Source: Woeseiaceae bacterium
GTDB lineage: Bacteria > Pseudomonadota > Gammaproteobacteria > Steroidobacterales > Woeseiaceae
NCBI GenBank assembly: GCA_011772865.1
Contig: WVYQ01000023.1
Coordinates: 182,326 to 240,393 of the forward strand
Direction: 5' to 3'
Length of the DNA stretch: 58,068 bases
Below, piece by piece: positions 46,954 to 57,604 of the stretch. Below the pieces are notes generated by a model that searched no databases, was not told where the DNA came from, and worked only from the letters and a program-made list of their open reading frames with translations. Made by a program: the position numbers and the translations under genes. Each line of letters opens with the position of its first letter. Positions within the stretch are counted from its first letter, which is position 1.

Positions 46954-47655
46954 CTAATCGTCGAGGTGGATGTTGACCCGGCGGTTGCGCCTGCCTTTCT
47001 TCTCGACCTTGCCGATCCGGACCGCACCGACCTCGCCGGTCGACTTGAGGTGAGTGCCACCGCAGGGCTGCAGGTCAACGCCCTCGATCTCGAGTAGTCG
47101 CACACTTCCCTTGCCTCTCGGCGGCTGCACGGACATTGTCCTGACCAGTTCGGGCTGGGCATCGAGCTCTTCCTCGGTGATCCAGCGGCAGCTGACCGCG
47201 TGGTCCTCGACGACGAGTCTGGCGAGGGCTTCGCCGACGGCTTCCTTGTCGACCGTGTCTTCCATGTCGAAGTCGAGCCGACTCTTTTCGGCCGAGATAT
47301 TGCCGCCCGTTACGCCGTACTGGAGCACCGAGCCCAGCAGGTGCATGGCCGTGTGCATGCGCATGTGGCGGTAGCGGCGATCCCAGTCCAGGGTGCAGTT
47401 CACGACCGTGCCTTCCGCTGGCGCCGCGGCACCCTCTTCCAGCACGTGGAGAATGGCGCCGCCGTCGCCGTAACGCGTATCGACGACGCGTGCTTGTCCG
47501 TCATCCCAGCTCAATGCGCCGGTGTCGCCGGGCTGGCCACCGCCGAGCGGGTAAAAAATGGTGCGATCGAGGGATACAGCATTGTCAACGACAGCCGTAA
47601 CCGTAGCATCGCATTCCCTGAGGTAGGAATCCTCGCGAAAGAGTTCTTCAGTCAC
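46954..47655 (-). CDS. Alanyl-tRNA editing protein AlaX
   Basis: This free-standing editing enzyme hydrolyses Ser-tRNA-Ala (and possibly Gly-tRNA-Ala). The 233-residue protein has the AlaX start [14 protein letters not shown] and [13 protein letters not shown], zinc motif HTAMH near residue 99 and CGGTH near residue 199. It resembles the editing half of AlaS encoded at the other end of the window. It begins with GTG overlapping the lpxC stop (GTGA), so it is translationally coupled to lpxC. Its location between lpxC and dciA is not the usual dcw layout. Confidence 0.92.
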   Translation of the reverse strand: MTEELFREDSYLRECDATVTAVVDNAVSLDRTIFYPLGGGQPGDTGALSWDDGQARVVDTRYGDGGAILHVLEEGAAAPAEGTVVNCTLDWDRRYRHMRMHTAMHLLGSVLQYGVTGGNISAEKSRLDFDMEDTVDKEAVGEALARLVVEDHAVSCRWITEEELDAQPELVRTMSVQPPRGKGSVRLLEIEGVDLQPCGGTHLKSTGEVGAVRIGKVEKKGRRNRRVNIHLDD

Positions 47656-48560
47656 GCGTAGGATGGAGTGGCGTAGGAGATCGGCACCTTCTTCGAGTCT
47701 TTGAAGGTCACCTCCTCCCAGGCAGTTTGTTCGTCGAGCAAGGCCCGGAGCAGTTTGTTATTGAGTTCATGCCCCGACTTGTAGGCACGGAACTCACCGA
47801 TGACGCTGTGACCGAGCAGGTAGATGTCGCCGATCGCATCGAGAATCTTGTGAATCACGAACTCGTTGGCATAGCGCAGGCCGTCTTCGTTGAGAATGCG
47901 GTAATCGTCGAGGACGATGGCGTTGTCCATGCTGCCGCCGAGTGTCAGGTTGCGTTCGCGCAGCGCCTCGACATCCCGCAGGAAACAGAAGGTCCGCGCA
48001 CGGCTGATTTCCTTGAGAAACGATGTCGACGAAAAGTCGATCGTGGCATCCTGCTTGATCTTGTTGAACACGGGGTGATTGAAATACACCTCGAAGTTCA
48101 CCTTGAATCCGTTATACGGATGAAACTCGGCCCACTTGTCACCGTCTTCCACCCGGATAGAGCGCTTGATCCGTATGAACTTCTTCTCGGCATGTTGTTC
48201 CTCGATGCCTGCGGACTGGAGCAGAAAGACGAATGGACCAGCGCTGCCATCCATGATCGGCACTTCCGGTGCCGACAAATCGACATTGACGTTATCGATG
48301 CCGAGTCCGGCAAGCGCGGACATCAGGTGCTCGACCGTCGCCACCTTGACGCCGTCCTGGATCAAGGTAGTGCCGAGCATGGTCTCGCCGACAAGTCGCG
48401 GGTCGGCTTTGACGTCGACCGGGTGGTCGAGATCCACGCGCCGGAATGTTATCCCTGAATTCTCTGCCGCCGGCCTCAGGGTCATGTAGACCTTTTCACC
48501 CGTGTGCAGCCCGACCCCGGTTGCCCGGATGGCCGTTTTCAGGGTTCGTTGTTTAAGCAT
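47652..48560 (-). CDS. lpxC: UDP-3-O-acyl-N-acetylglucosamine deacetylase LpxC
   Basis: LpxC catalyses the committed step of lipid A synthesis, a zinc-dependent deacetylation. The 302-residue protein starts [24 protein letters not shown]. It has [17 protein letters not shown] near residue 79 and the catalytic [14 protein letters not shown] motif near residue 238. The ATG at 48560 was chosen over an upstream in-frame ATG (48590) because it gives the family start. It closes the dcw cluster 185 nt after ftsZ, with a strong hairpin in between. Confidence 0.97.
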   Translation of the reverse strand: MLKQRTLKTAIRATGVGLHTGEKVYMTLRPAAENSGITFRRVDLDHPVDVKADPRLVGETMLGTTLIQDGVKVATVEHLMSALAGLGIDNVNVDLSAPEVPIMDGSAGPFVFLLQSAGIEEQHAEKKFIRIKRSIRVEDGDKWAEFHPYNGFKVNFEVYFNHPVFNKIKQDATIDFSSTSFLKEISRARTFCFLRDVEALRERNLTLGGSMDNAIVLDDYRILNEDGLRYANEFVIHKILDAIGDIYLLGHSVIGEFRAYKSGHELNNKLLRALLDEQTAWEEVTFKDSKKVPISYATPSYA

Positions 48561-48687
48561 AGCGGGAATCCGCGTCGGCAAAGCTGGCAAAAGATTATCA
48601 CATCACCTAAAAACGTCAACAATTCAAACCCTTAGCGGGTTTGAATCAGGTTGCTCTTAAGGAGATGGTGCCGGCGGGTAGGAGATT

Positions 48688-48715
48688 GCCGGCCCGGGAC
48701 GGTCCCCGGGCCGGC
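48688..48715. repeat. Very GC-rich hairpin between ftsZ and lpxC
   Basis: GCCGGCCCGGG and CCCGGGCCGGC form a perfect 11-bp stem with a 6-nt loop, about 30 nt past the ftsZ stop. No T-run follows on the minus strand, so it is not a canonical terminator. It could be an mRNA stability or attenuation element separating ftsZ from lpxC expression. Confidence 0.7.
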
Positions 48716-48745
48716 GAGCGGAGGTCTTGCTTCTTGCGGTCCCTG

Positions 48746-49894
48746 TCAGTCTGCCTGGCGACGCAAAAATGCCGGAATATCCAGCAAATCTTCCTGCAGC
48801 CCGGCATTTTCGAGGCCGTCGCCGACGGCCCGCTTGCGTTGCACCGTCGGTTTGTCCAGACCGTGGTAGTTTGGCTCCTGTGTCGCGGTCGCCTGGGTCC
48901 GGCGCACGATGCGCATCGGTGAATCCGCGTTCGAGGCAGCGTGGCCGAGGCCGGTTGCGACGACCGTAACCCTTATGCGGTCGGTCATATCCGGATCGAT
49001 TACGGTGCCGACGACCACGGTCGCGTCGTCGGATGCGAACTCCTTGATCGTGTTGCCGACTTCCTGGAACTCGCCGATCGACAGATCCATGCCGGCAGTA
49101 ACGTTAGCCAGGATGCCATTGGCGCCGGAAAGGTTGATGTCCTCGAGGAGCGGGCTCGAGATCGCCGCCTCGGCAGCCTCACGCGCACGATCCTCACCAG
49201 ACGATACTCCCGACCCCATCATCGCCATGCCCATCTCGGCCATGACGGTACGAACGTCAGCGAAATCGACATTGATAAGGCCTGGCCGTGTGATCAGTTC
49301 GGCAATGCCCTGCACTGCGCCCTGCAGTACCTGGTTTGCGGAACGGAACGCATCGAGCAGCGTGGTTTCACCGCCGAGCACGGTCAGCAGTTTCTCGTTG
49401 GGAATCGTGATCAGCGAATCGACGTGCTTCGCGAGTTCTCCGATGCCGTGATCGGCAATCGCCATACGCTTGCCGCCTTCCATGTGGAACGGCTTGGTCA
49501 CCACGGCGACCGTCAGAATACCGAGCTCCTTGGCCACCTGGGCGACGATTGGCGTTGCGCCCGTACCGGTGCCACCGCCCATACCGGCCGTGATGAACAA
49601 CATGTCGGCGCCTTCGATGCATTCGTGAATGCGGTCACGATCCTCCATCGCCGCCTGGCGGCCAATATCGGGATCGGCACCTGCGCCGAGACCTTTGGTA
49701 ATGTTGCAGCCGATCTGCAGTGCCGTGCGAACGCGGGCGCTCTTGAGCGCCTGGGCGTCCGTGTTGGCACAGATGAAGTCGACACCCTCGATACCCGTCT
49801 CGACCATGTGGGCCACGGCATTACCACCGCCGCCACCGACACCGATGACTTTGATGACAGCACTCTGGCTGTGCGCATCCATTAGTTCAAACAT
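48746..49894 (-). CDS. ftsZ: Cell division GTPase FtsZ
   Basis: FtsZ is the tubulin homologue that forms the Z ring. The 382-residue protein has the N-terminal GVGGGGGNAVAHM, the tubulin signature GGGTGTG near residue 106, T7-loop residues NVDFADVRTVM and a short linker. It ends with the conserved tail DIPAFLRRQAD, which binds FtsA, ZipA and ZapD-type partners. The linker is short. ftsA lies 84 nt upstream on the same strand, room for a ftsZ promoter. Confidence 0.98.
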   Translation of the reverse strand: MFELMDAHSQSAVIKVIGVGGGGGNAVAHMVETGIEGVDFICANTDAQALKSARVRTALQIGCNITKGLGAGADPDIGRQAAMEDRDRIHECIEGADMLFITAGMGGGTGTGATPIVAQVAKELGILTVAVVTKPFHMEGGKRMAIADHGIGELAKHVDSLITIPNEKLLTVLGGETTLLDAFRSANQVLQGAVQGIAELITRPGLINVDFADVRTVMAEMGMAMMGSGVSSGEDRAREAAEAAISSPLLEDINLSGANGILANVTAGMDLSIGEFQEVGNTIKEFASDDATVVVGTVIDPDMTDRIRVTVVATGLGHAASNADSPMRIVRRTQATATQEPNYHGLDKPTVQRKRAVGDGLENAGLQEDLLDIPAFLRRQAD

Positions 49895-49978
49895 TGATAC
49901 ATCCTCCGCTTATAGACCTCTACATGGGTAACTCTTCGTTCCCCGTCTCCATAACACTGCAAAAACTCTGCAGAACCT

Positions 49979-51217
49979 TTAAAACTGTCCGCTGAACCAC
50001 GCCTTCATCCGATCCCAGACGTCGCTCAGGTTGTGGCTTATCGGCGTCGAGCGAACGCTGCGCCGAGTCAGGTTTTCGTAGCCGTACAGCAACAGGCCCA
50101 CGCCGGTTGCGTGAATCGGGTTGCGCACGACATCCATCAGTCCCTCTACATACTGCGGCGCGCCGAGCCTCACGGGCATATGGAACACCTCCTCGGCAAG
50201 CTCCACGACCCCCTCCATCTTCGCGCTACCCCCCGTAATCACGACGCCGGCCGCGATCAATTCCTCGAAGCCGCTCCTGCGCAGCTCGTCACGGACCAAA
50301 CCAAAGAGTTCCTCGTATCTGGGCTCGACGATCTCGGCGAGAGTCTGTCTTGCCAGGCGCCGCGGCGGCCGCTCGCCAACACTTGGCACCTCGATCGTCT
50401 CGTCGGGATTGGCGAGCTGCGACAGCGCGCACGCATACTTGATCTTGATTTCCTCGGCGTACTGGGTCGGCGTTCGCATCGACACAGCAATGTCGTTCGT
50501 CACCTGGTCGCCCGCGATCGGAATGACCGCGGTATGCTGGATGGCCCCACCCAGGAATACGGCGAGATCGGTCGTGCCGCCACCGATGTCCACGATGCAG
50601 GATCCGAGCTCTTTCTCGTCGTCGGTCAGCACCGAATAACTCGAAGCCAATTGCTCGAGCACGATGTCATCGACCTCGAGGCCACATCGCTGCACGCATT
50701 TGACGATGTTCTGGGCTGCGCTCTCGGCGCCCGTCACCATATGCACCTTTGCTTCGAGACGGACGCCCGACATGCCGACCGGCTCGCGAATACCCTCCTG
50801 GCCATCGATCAGGAATTCCTGCGGCAGGATATGCAGTATCTTCTGATCCGCCGGAATCGCTACGGCGCGTGCCGCATCGATCACGCGATCGACATCGCCT
50901 GCACTCACTTCCTTGTCGCGTATGCCCACGATGCCATGCGAATTGAGGCTGCGAACATGACTGCCTGCGATGCCGGTGTACACCGAGTGGATATCGCAGC
51001 CAGCCATCAATTCGGCCTCCTCCACGGCGCGCTGGATCGAGTGCACCGTCGACTCGATGTTGACGACAACACCTTTTTTCAGACCACGCGACGGGTGCGT
51101 GCCTATGCCGACGACTTCGATAACACCGTCGTCGTTGATCTCGCCAACAATCGCAACGACCTTCGATGTGCCGATGTCGAGGCCGACAATCAGGTTTTTG
51201 TCCCCGCGCTTCGACAT
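49979..51217 (-). CDS. ftsA: Cell division protein FtsA
   Basis: FtsA is the actin-like protein that anchors FtsZ to the membrane. The 412-residue protein has phosphate-1 motif GLDIGTSKVVAIVGE, IVDIGGGTTDLAVF near residue 205 and VVITGGSAKMEG near residue 330. A C-terminal amphipathic membrane-targeting helix (DVWDRMKAWFSGQF) ends it. It starts directly after the ftsQ stop. An antisense frame of 679 codons overlaps it but is a coding shadow. Confidence 0.97.
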   Translation of the reverse strand: MSKRGDKNLIVGLDIGTSKVVAIVGEINDDGVIEVVGIGTHPSRGLKKGVVVNIESTVHSIQRAVEEAELMAGCDIHSVYTGIAGSHVRSLNSHGIVGIRDKEVSAGDVDRVIDAARAVAIPADQKILHILPQEFLIDGQEGIREPVGMSGVRLEAKVHMVTGAESAAQNIVKCVQRCGLEVDDIVLEQLASSYSVLTDDEKELGSCIVDIGGGTTDLAVFLGGAIQHTAVIPIAGDQVTNDIAVSMRTPTQYAEEIKIKYACALSQLANPDETIEVPSVGERPPRRLARQTLAEIVEPRYEELFGLVRDELRRSGFEELIAAGVVITGGSAKMEGVVELAEEVFHMPVRLGAPQYVEGLMDVVRNPIHATGVGLLLYGYENLTRRSVRSTPISHNLSDVWDRMKAWFSGQF

Positions 51218-52030
51218 TCAGCGGTCACCCCGCAGTGCAAGCATTTCGTCCATTCCTTCTTCGGCATCGTCTACCGGCGTGCGAGACCCGTTATTCCAGC
51301 CAATTGTGAAACCGTTGCTGTAGCGCATGTCGACGTAGTCAATCTCCGCCGCGCGGCCCGTGATGATGTCTGCGACCACATCGAGGAACAGGTTCGTGCG
51401 TGCATCGACATCGCGCCGGCCCAGCCGAACCTCGACGCCGTTGTGGAGCGTCATCTCCCAGGCGCCGCGTGCATCCAGATGTACGCGCCGCAGGTCGAGC
51501 CCGACCGGGATAAGCCGGTCGCGCACGGCGAGATAGCGCCGCGCAACATCGCCCGACCGCTGTTCCGGCCCACTCAGCCGCGGCAGCTCCGCCGGGATGT
51601 GCCTTGCTTCGTTCACGAAGAGTTCGCCACGAACATTCAGCAGCCCCCGTTCTCCCCAGGTGGCGGCGGGAACCTGCTCGATCACCGTGATACGCAAGCG
51701 GCTGGGCCAGCGCCGGGCGACGGTCGCCTGGTCGATCCACGGCAGGGAAACGATGCGTTGCTGGATGTGCCCGAGGTCCGCGCTGACGAAGCCATCTTCA
51801 AGTTGATCTGCGATTGCTTCTTCGATCTGCAATGCGGTAACTCGCTGAAACGGACCGCTGATCTCGATGGATCGTATTGGCCGGTCCAGCATGCTTGCGC
51901 TTGCGAAGTACGTTGCCACGACGGCGGCAATCGCCACCAACGGTGCCACGATTCGGGACGGCCGAATTTTCGGAAGTGTGAATCGCTCAGCCTTTTTCGG
52001 CTTCTTGCGTCTTGCCTGCTTACGCGTCAT
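51218..52030 (-). CDS. ftsQ: Cell division protein FtsQ
   Basis: FtsQ is a bitopic inner-membrane protein that joins FtsB and FtsL at the divisome. The 270-residue protein has a basic cytoplasmic N-terminus (TRKQARRKKPKKAERF), one membrane helix (IVAPLVAIAAVVATYFASA), a POTRA domain from IRSIEISGPFQRVT and the FtsQ beta domain. I take the ATG at 52030, which overlaps the end of ddlB by 11 nt; the frame is open to 52144 inside ddlB. Confidence 0.94.
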   Translation of the reverse strand: MTRKQARRKKPKKAERFTLPKIRPSRIVAPLVAIAAVVATYFASASMLDRPIRSIEISGPFQRVTALQIEEAIADQLEDGFVSADLGHIQQRIVSLPWIDQATVARRWPSRLRITVIEQVPAATWGERGLLNVRGELFVNEARHIPAELPRLSGPEQRSGDVARRYLAVRDRLIPVGLDLRRVHLDARGAWEMTLHNGVEVRLGRRDVDARTNLFLDVVADIITGRAAEIDYVDMRYSNGFTIGWNNGSRTPVDDAEEGMDEMLALRGDR

Positions 52031-53021
52031 TGGCTGCCACCTCGATCGCGTTGCTTTCCATGGACTCGCTGACGCTCGTTTCGAGAATTCGCCAGCACAA
52101 TTCTTCGAAATCGATACCGGCTTGCTTCGCCGCCATCGGGACAAGACTGTGACTCGTCATGCCGGGAATCGTATTGACCTCGAGGACGAGGGGATTGCCG
52201 TCCTCGCCCGTCATAAAGTCGACCCGGCCCCAGCCCGTGCAGCCGAGTTCGTTGAATGCTGCCGTCGCGAGATTCGCATACAGCGCTTCGGTTTCCGCAT
52301 CGGCGGTACCGGGACAGTGGTACTCGGTGCGATCGGACTCGTACTTGGCGCGATAGTCATAGAACACACGCGGTGTAACGATGCGGATCGTCGGTAATGA
52401 TTCTCCCTGGAGAACGCCAACCGTGAACTCGTCACCGACGATGCAGCGCTCAGCCAACGCGACGCCGCTGTACTGCAAGGCCTGCTCGACCGCCTCGTTG
52501 AGGTCGTCCCGCTCGAACACCTTGGCAATACCGACACTCGATCCCTGACCCGCGGGTTTCAGAATCAGCGGGAAACCCAGCTCCTCAGCCGCAAGAATGG
52601 CGTCGGCCTCGTGGCGGACCACGGCGTAATCGGGTGTCGGAATGCCGGTCGCTTCGAACAGGTGCTTGCTGCGTATCTTGTCCATTGCCACGGCAGACGC
52701 CATGACACCGCTGCCTGTGTACGGCATATCGAGCCACTCGAGCGCACCCTGGATTGCGCCGTCCTCACCACCGGTCCCATGCAGCGCGATCCACACACGA
52801 TCGAAACCCGCGCCGGCGAACTCGGTCAGGCCCTTCTCTGCGGGGTCCCAGGCGTGCGCATCGACGCCACGCGCGGTCAATGCCCGGAGGACGGCGCTGC
52901 CGGTGTCGAGAGACACGTCGCGTTCAGGCGAGTTGCCGCCAAGCATTACCGCCACACGTCCGAAATCCGCCGCGTTGGCGACCACGATGCGCTCCTCACG
53001 CAATGTCGCTACGCGGCTCAT
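52020..53021 (-). CDS. ddlB: D-alanine--D-alanine ligase
   Basis: This 333-residue ATP-grasp enzyme makes the D-Ala-D-Ala dipeptide for peptidoglycan. It has AVMLGGNSPERDVSLDTG near residue 24, LHGTGGEDGAIQG, KPAGQGSSVGI and the metal-binding VLEVNTIPGMTSHSLVPMAA near the C-terminus. The N-terminus is about 20 residues longer than usual ([21 protein letters not shown]), so an internal start is possible. It overlaps murB by 4 nt. The symbol follows its dcw location. Confidence 0.95.
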   Translation of the reverse strand: MSRVATLREERIVVANAADFGRVAVMLGGNSPERDVSLDTGSAVLRALTARGVDAHAWDPAEKGLTEFAGAGFDRVWIALHGTGGEDGAIQGALEWLDMPYTGSGVMASAVAMDKIRSKHLFEATGIPTPDYAVVRHEADAILAAEELGFPLILKPAGQGSSVGIAKVFERDDLNEAVEQALQYSGVALAERCIVGDEFTVGVLQGESLPTIRIVTPRVFYDYRAKYESDRTEYHCPGTADAETEALYANLATAAFNELGCTGWGRVDFMTGEDGNPLVLEVNTIPGMTSHSLVPMAAKQAGIDFEELCWRILETSVSESMESNAIEVAANDA

Positions 53022-53914
53022 CGCGGCGCCTCCCCAACGATACGAACCTCGTGCACGAGTTCGACGCCATGCACCTCGATGACCTTCTGTCGCACGTACT
53101 CGATGAGTTCCTCGACATCGGTGGCCGTTGCATCGTCCCGGTTGATGATGAAGTTGGCGTGCTTCTCGGAGACCTCGGCCCCACCGATCGAGAAGCCTTT
53201 GAGGCCGGCATCTTCGATGAGTCTCGCGGCATGATCGCCCGGTGGGTTACGGAACACCGAGCCGCAACTGGGCAACCCGAGCGGCTGCGTGCGCTTGCGT
53301 CGCTCAAGCATTTCGTTCATCACATCGAGACTCGGTGTCACATCGGGATCGAAACGGAACGTAGCTTCGATGAACCATTCGTTGCTGGGACCGGTAACAC
53401 TGCGATAAGCAACCGTGTACTCGCCCGGGGCGCGCTCGTTGATGACACCGCTGCGATCAATCGTCCGCACCGACTCGACGCGCTCCCAGGTCTCCCCGCC
53501 GTGCGCGCCGGCGTTCATTGCGAGTGCGCCGCCAACGGTCCCTGGTATGCCGGCAAAAAATTCCGACGGGCCGAGACCCCAGCGAATGCACTGCCGCGCG
53601 AGTTGCGTGCAGGGCAGTCCGGCGCCAGCGCGGACCGACAGATGATCGACGCGGACGAGGTCGCGCAGAATCCTGGCTGCGGAAATCACGACGCCCGGTA
53701 TCCCGCCATCACGGACGAGCAAGTTGCTGCCGACGCCGAACCAGAACACCGGAATATCCGGATGCAGGTTGGCAAGGAACTGCGACAGGTCTTCGATGCT
53801 GTTTGGCACAAAGAACGACTCGGCCGGACCCCCGACGCGCCATGATGTGTGCTTGCTCATGGGCTCGTTTATCCTGACCTTGCCGCGCACCACGTCTTTC
53901 TCCGCCGCCATCAT
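53018..53914 (-). CDS. murB: UDP-N-acetylenolpyruvoylglucosamine reductase MurB
   Basis: MurB is the FAD-dependent reductase that forms UDP-MurNAc. The 298-residue type II-like protein has [49 protein letters not shown] and the catalytic Ser/Glu region ([21 protein letters not shown], then VHEVRIVG). The ATG at 53914 overlaps the murC stop. The frame is open to 54274 inside murC and was trimmed. Confidence 0.95.
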   Translation of the reverse strand: MMAAEKDVVRGKVRINEPMSKHTSWRVGGPAESFFVPNSIEDLSQFLANLHPDIPVFWFGVGSNLLVRDGGIPGVVISAARILRDLVRVDHLSVRAGAGLPCTQLARQCIRWGLGPSEFFAGIPGTVGGALAMNAGAHGGETWERVESVRTIDRSGVINERAPGEYTVAYRSVTGPSNEWFIEATFRFDPDVTPSLDVMNEMLERRKRTQPLGLPSCGSVFRNPPGDHAARLIEDAGLKGFSIGGAEVSEKHANFIINRDDATATDVEELIEYVRQKVIEVHGVELVHEVRIVGEAPR

Positions 53915-55335
53915 GAGTGCACCTTGAGGTTCGGTTTCGTCGCCAACAGCGCGGGCAGGCCCGCCGCATAGGCGCCGATATCTCCGGCGCCCATCGTCAG
54001 GACGAGATCGCCTTCGACAAGAACGCTTTCGAGGACCGGCTTGAGCTCGTCGAGTGTCTCGACGAACACGGGCTCGATCTTGCCGCGCGAACGAACGGCG
54101 CGTGCTATGGCTCGTCCATCGGCGCCGGTAATCGGGTCCTCGCCTGCCGCATAGACGTCGAGAACGACGGCAACGTCGGCCTCGGACAGTACGGTCGCGA
54201 AATCGTCCATCAGGTCGCGCGTTCGCGTGTACCGGTGCGGCTGGAATACAAGGACAACACGGCGCTCCGGCCAACCCGCGCGCGCGGCCGCGAGCGTCGC
54301 GGCAATCTCGGTCGGGTGATGGCCGTAATCATCGACAAGCATGACCTTGCCGGCGACTGTATGAACTTCGCCCAGGCTCTGGAAGCGGCGGTCGATACCT
54401 TCGAAGCTCGCCAGGGCCCTGGTAACCGCGTCGTCACTGATCGACAGTTCGTCGGCAACGGCAATCGTGGCGAGAGCATTGCGGACGTTATGCATGCCCG
54501 GCAGGTGCAGTTCGACATGCAGCGGCTCGCGGTCATCCGCCCGGATGACGTCGAACCGCGTCAAACCCTGGTCGAACTCGACATTCTCGGCTCGCACATC
54601 GGCGGTGTCGTTGATGCCGTAGGTTACGACGGAGCGGCCGACGCTGCCGAGAATCTCCGTTACGCCGGGGTCGTCGCTACACACGACGGCGAGACCGTAA
54701 AACGGCAGGTTGTGCAGAAACTCGACGAAACCGGAACGCAGCTTCTCTATGTCTCCCTCGTAAGTTGCCATGTGATCGGCATCGATGTTGGTCACGATCG
54801 CGAGCATCGGCTTGAGATGGACGAACGAGGCATCGCTCTCGTCGGCCTCGGCGACAAGGTAATCGCCCTGTCCGAGTCGTGCGTTCGCATCGGCACTTTT
54901 CAATCGCCCGCCGATGACGAACGTGGGATCCAACCCTCCTTCGGCCAGCACGCTTGCGACGAGGCTGGTGGTCGTCGTCTTTCCGTGCGTCCCGGCCACC
55001 GCGATCGAATATCGAAAGCGCATCAACTCCGCGAGCATTTCGGCTCGTTGTACAACCGGCATCAGTCGCTCGCGCGCTGCCGCCACTTCGGGATTGGTTT
55101 CATCGACCGCGCTCGAAACAACGACAGCATCTGCCTTCAGGATGTTTTTTGCAGCGTGGCCGATGAATACGGTAGCGCCCTGCTCTTCGAGGCGCCGTGT
55201 CTGTTTGTTGGCCTTGAGATCCGAACCCTGCACCTGGTAGCCGAGGCTCAGCATCACCTCGGCAATGCCGGACATGCCGGATCCGCCGATACCGACGAAA
55301 TGCACACAATGGATACGTCGCATTCGCTTGATCAT
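53911..55335 (-). CDS. murC: UDP-N-acetylmuramate--L-alanine ligase MurC
   Basis: MurC adds L-Ala to UDP-MurNAc, the first amino acid of the stem peptide. The 474-residue Mur ligase has the N-terminal Rossmann motif [17 protein letters not shown], the ATP loop GTHGKTTT near residue 115, and [14 protein letters not shown] in the C-terminal part. It overlaps murG and murB by 4 nt each. Confidence 0.97.
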   Translation of the reverse strand: MIKRMRRIHCVHFVGIGGSGMSGIAEVMLSLGYQVQGSDLKANKQTRRLEEQGATVFIGHAAKNILKADAVVVSSAVDETNPEVAAARERLMPVVQRAEMLAELMRFRYSIAVAGTHGKTTTTSLVASVLAEGGLDPTFVIGGRLKSADANARLGQGDYLVAEADESDASFVHLKPMLAIVTNIDADHMATYEGDIEKLRSGFVEFLHNLPFYGLAVVCSDDPGVTEILGSVGRSVVTYGINDTADVRAENVEFDQGLTRFDVIRADDREPLHVELHLPGMHNVRNALATIAVADELSISDDAVTRALASFEGIDRRFQSLGEVHTVAGKVMLVDDYGHHPTEIAATLAAARAGWPERRVVLVFQPHRYTRTRDLMDDFATVLSEADVAVVLDVYAAGEDPITGADGRAIARAVRSRGKIEPVFVETLDELKPVLESVLVEGDLVLTMGAGDIGAYAAGLPALLATKPNLKVHS

Positions 55336-56420
55336 GTTGCGGCTCCTGCCTGCTCCAGGCAGAGCTGTGTAATTCGACTAAGGGCTTTTGGCCGGTCCAG
55401 CGTGTGTGCTTTTTCGGCTTTTGCGAGCAGGTCCTGACGGTCGCTTAGCCACTCGTGGAGCTGGCCTTTCAGCACATCGGCACTGAGCATGCTCTCGTCG
55501 ATAATGACGGCTGCGCCGGCGTCCGCCATCGGCCGTGCATTTGCGGTCTGGTGGTCATCGACCGCGCCCGGGTATGGCACGAACAATGCGGGCAAACCGA
55601 CCGAACAGAGTTCCGCCACGGTCAGCGCGCCCGCACGGCATACGACGAGGTCGGCCCATGCATAGGCTGATGCCATATCTTCGATGAACGGGATGAGGTC
55701 GACGTCGACGCCATGCGTCGTGTAGGCCTCGCGTGCCGCATCGAGCGTCAGGCTGCCGCACTGGTGCCGGACGACCGGACGTTCTGTCACCGGCAGCTTC
55801 GATAAGGCCTCCGGCACCGTTACGTTTAGTGCCTTCGCTCCCTGGCTGCCCCCGAGAACGAGCAGGCGCAGCGGACCTTGCCGGTTCGTGTATCGCTCGC
55901 GCGGTGCCGCGACCGCCGCGATGTCCTCGCGCACCGGATTACCCACGGTTTCCGCGCGGACGCTGGAATTAAAACTGCCCGGGAAGGCTTGCAGCACAAC
56001 CCGGGCAAGACGCGCCAGAAGACGGTTGGTGAGGCCGGCAGCCGCATTCTGCTCGTGAATGACGAGCGGCCGGCGAGTGAGCCAGGCGGCCAGACCGCCT
56101 GGACCCGAGACGAAGCCGCCCATGCCGAGTACGGCGGCAGGACGACGACGCAAGATGACGAGCAACGACTGGATCAGCGCCAGCCCAAGCTGGAACGGCG
56201 CAACGACCAGCGCGACGAGGCCTTTTCGACGCAGCCCCTTGACGCTGATCCATTCGATGTCGATACCGGCGTCCGGTACGACCCGGGCCTCCAGCCCGCG
56301 GTGCGTGCCGAGCCAGACGATATTCTGTTCATGCGCTTCGAGTGCTCGCGCAACGGCGAGTGCCGGGTAAACGTGCCCGCCCGTGCCGCCCGCCATTACG
56401 AGTATCGTGCGCCCGCTCAT
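55332..56420 (-). CDS. murG: Lipid II synthase MurG (GlcNAc transferase)
   Basis: MurG transfers GlcNAc from UDP-GlcNAc to lipid I at the cytoplasmic membrane face. The 362-residue GT28 protein has the N-terminal [16 protein letters not shown] loop, [27 protein letters not shown] and the C-terminal donor site [12 protein letters not shown] and [26 protein letters not shown]. The ATG at 56420 overlaps the ftsW stop (ATGA). The longer frame to 57209 lies in ftsW and was trimmed. Confidence 0.97.
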   Translation of the reverse strand: MSGRTILVMAGGTGGHVYPALAVARALEAHEQNIVWLGTHRGLEARVVPDAGIDIEWISVKGLRRKGLVALVVAPFQLGLALIQSLLVILRRRPAAVLGMGGFVSGPGGLAAWLTRRPLVIHEQNAAAGLTNRLLARLARVVLQAFPGSFNSSVRAETVGNPVREDIAAVAAPRERYTNRQGPLRLLVLGGSQGAKALNVTVPEALSKLPVTERPVVRHQCGSLTLDAAREAYTTHGVDVDLIPFIEDMASAYAWADLVVCRAGALTVAELCSVGLPALFVPYPGAVDDHQTANARPMADAGAAVIIDESMLSADVLKGQLHEWLSDRQDLLAKAEKAHTLDRPKALSRITQLCLEQAGAAT

Positions 56421-57604
56421 CGTTGTTTTTTCCTGCGCTTGCGGTTGACGGGCCTGGCGTCGACGGTCAGTTCGTGATGCACGCGAAGCAGAAGTCCGAT
56501 CGCGATCATCGTGACGATCAGGCTGCTGCGGCCATAACTGATTAACGGCAGCGTCAGGCCCTTGGTCGGCAAGAGCCCCATATTCACGCCGATATTGATG
56601 AACGCCTGCAGGCCGAGCCAGGTACCGAGACCAATGGCCAGGAAAGCCTCGAAGAACCGCTCGGCGTCGGCTGCACGTATCGCGAGTTTGAAAACGCGCC
56701 AGAGAAGTGCCAAGAACATCGCGATAAGTACAACCGAGCCAAGCAGCCCGAATTCTTCGGCGAATACGGCAAAGACAAAGTCCGTATGCGCCTCCGGCAG
56801 GTAGAAAAGTTTCTGCACGCTGTCGCCGAGCCCGACGCCGACCCATTCCCCACGGCCGATCGCGATCAGCGACTGCGTCAGCTGGAATCCCGAGTTGTAC
56901 GGATCGGCCCAGGGGTCGAGAAACCCGGTCAGCCGATTGAGTCGATACGGCGACGTCAGCGCGAGCGTTACCATGGCGATGATGGCGACAGAGAAAAACA
57001 TAACGAAATCTCGAATCCGCGCGCCCGCAACGAATAAAATGACGAGGGCCGTGGCGAGTAACACGATCGCGGCGCCAAAGTCGGGTTCCGCGAGCAACAA
57101 TATGCAGGCCAGGCTCAGGACGAGCATCGGGCGCAGGAAACCAACAAAACTCTCGCGCAGCGCTTTTTGCTGCCGCACGCCATAACCTGCGATGTAGATC
57201 AGCAGGCATAGCCTTGCCGGCTCCGAGACCTGCAGGTTCATGGGACCGAAACGGACCCAGCGCGTCGCGCCGTTAACCTCGTGGCCGATACCGGGCATGA
57301 GCACGACCACCAGCAATGCAATGCCGAGCAGCAACATCGGCAAGCCAAGGGCCTGCCATACTCGCATCGGTACGAACAGGCAGAAAAAGGCGGCGGCGGC
57401 GCCAATCGCCGCCGCCACAAGCTGCCGTTCGACGTAGAAAAACGGGTTGCCGGTCGCGTTGTCAGATACTGATATCGAGGCAGACGCGAGGATGACGAAG
57501 CCACCAAGAAGCAGCATAGTGGCAAGACTCAGCAAAACAGGGTCGAGCTTGAGCTCGGTCTTCAGGCGTGCCGGGAATGGCATGGTTGCGTTTCTCGCCG
57601 TCAT
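56417..57604 (-). CDS. ftsW: Peptidoglycan glycosyltransferase FtsW
   Basis: FtsW is the SEDS-family septal polymerase that works with FtsI. The 395-residue membrane protein has about ten helices, the conserved loop PDFGAAIVLLATALVILFVAG and the C-terminal LPTKGLTLPLISYGRSSL motif. A basic tail (NRKRRKKQR) ends it. It overlaps murD and murG by 4 nt. The position between murD and murG identifies it as FtsW, not RodA. Confidence 0.96.
   Translation of the reverse strand: MTARNATMPFPARLKTELKLDPVLLSLATMLLLGGFVILASASISVSDNATGNPFFYVERQLVAAAIGAAAAFFCLFVPMRVWQALGLPMLLLGIALLVVVLMPGIGHEVNGATRWVRFGPMNLQVSEPARLCLLIYIAGYGVRQQKALRESFVGFLRPMLVLSLACILLLAEPDFGAAIVLLATALVILFVAGARIRDFVMFFSVAIIAMVTLALTSPYRLNRLTGFLDPWADPYNSGFQLTQSLIAIGRGEWVGVGLGDSVQKLFYLPEAHTDFVFAVFAEEFGLLGSVVLIAMFLALLWRVFKLAIRAADAERFFEAFLAIGLGTWLGLQAFINIGVNMGLLPTKGLTLPLISYGRSSLIVTMIAIGLLLRVHHELTVDARPVNRKRRKKQR

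Noticed and set aside
46878-46976. 32-codon ORF downstream of the orphan riboswitch
   Set aside because: No Shine-Dalgarno sequence, overlap with the 3' end of alaX and no recognisable features; not enough to call it the riboswitch target.
50033-52072. 679-codon open frame on the plus strand
   Set aside because: It is antisense to ftsA and ftsQ, has no ribosome site or domain, and reads as a GC-rich coding shadow.
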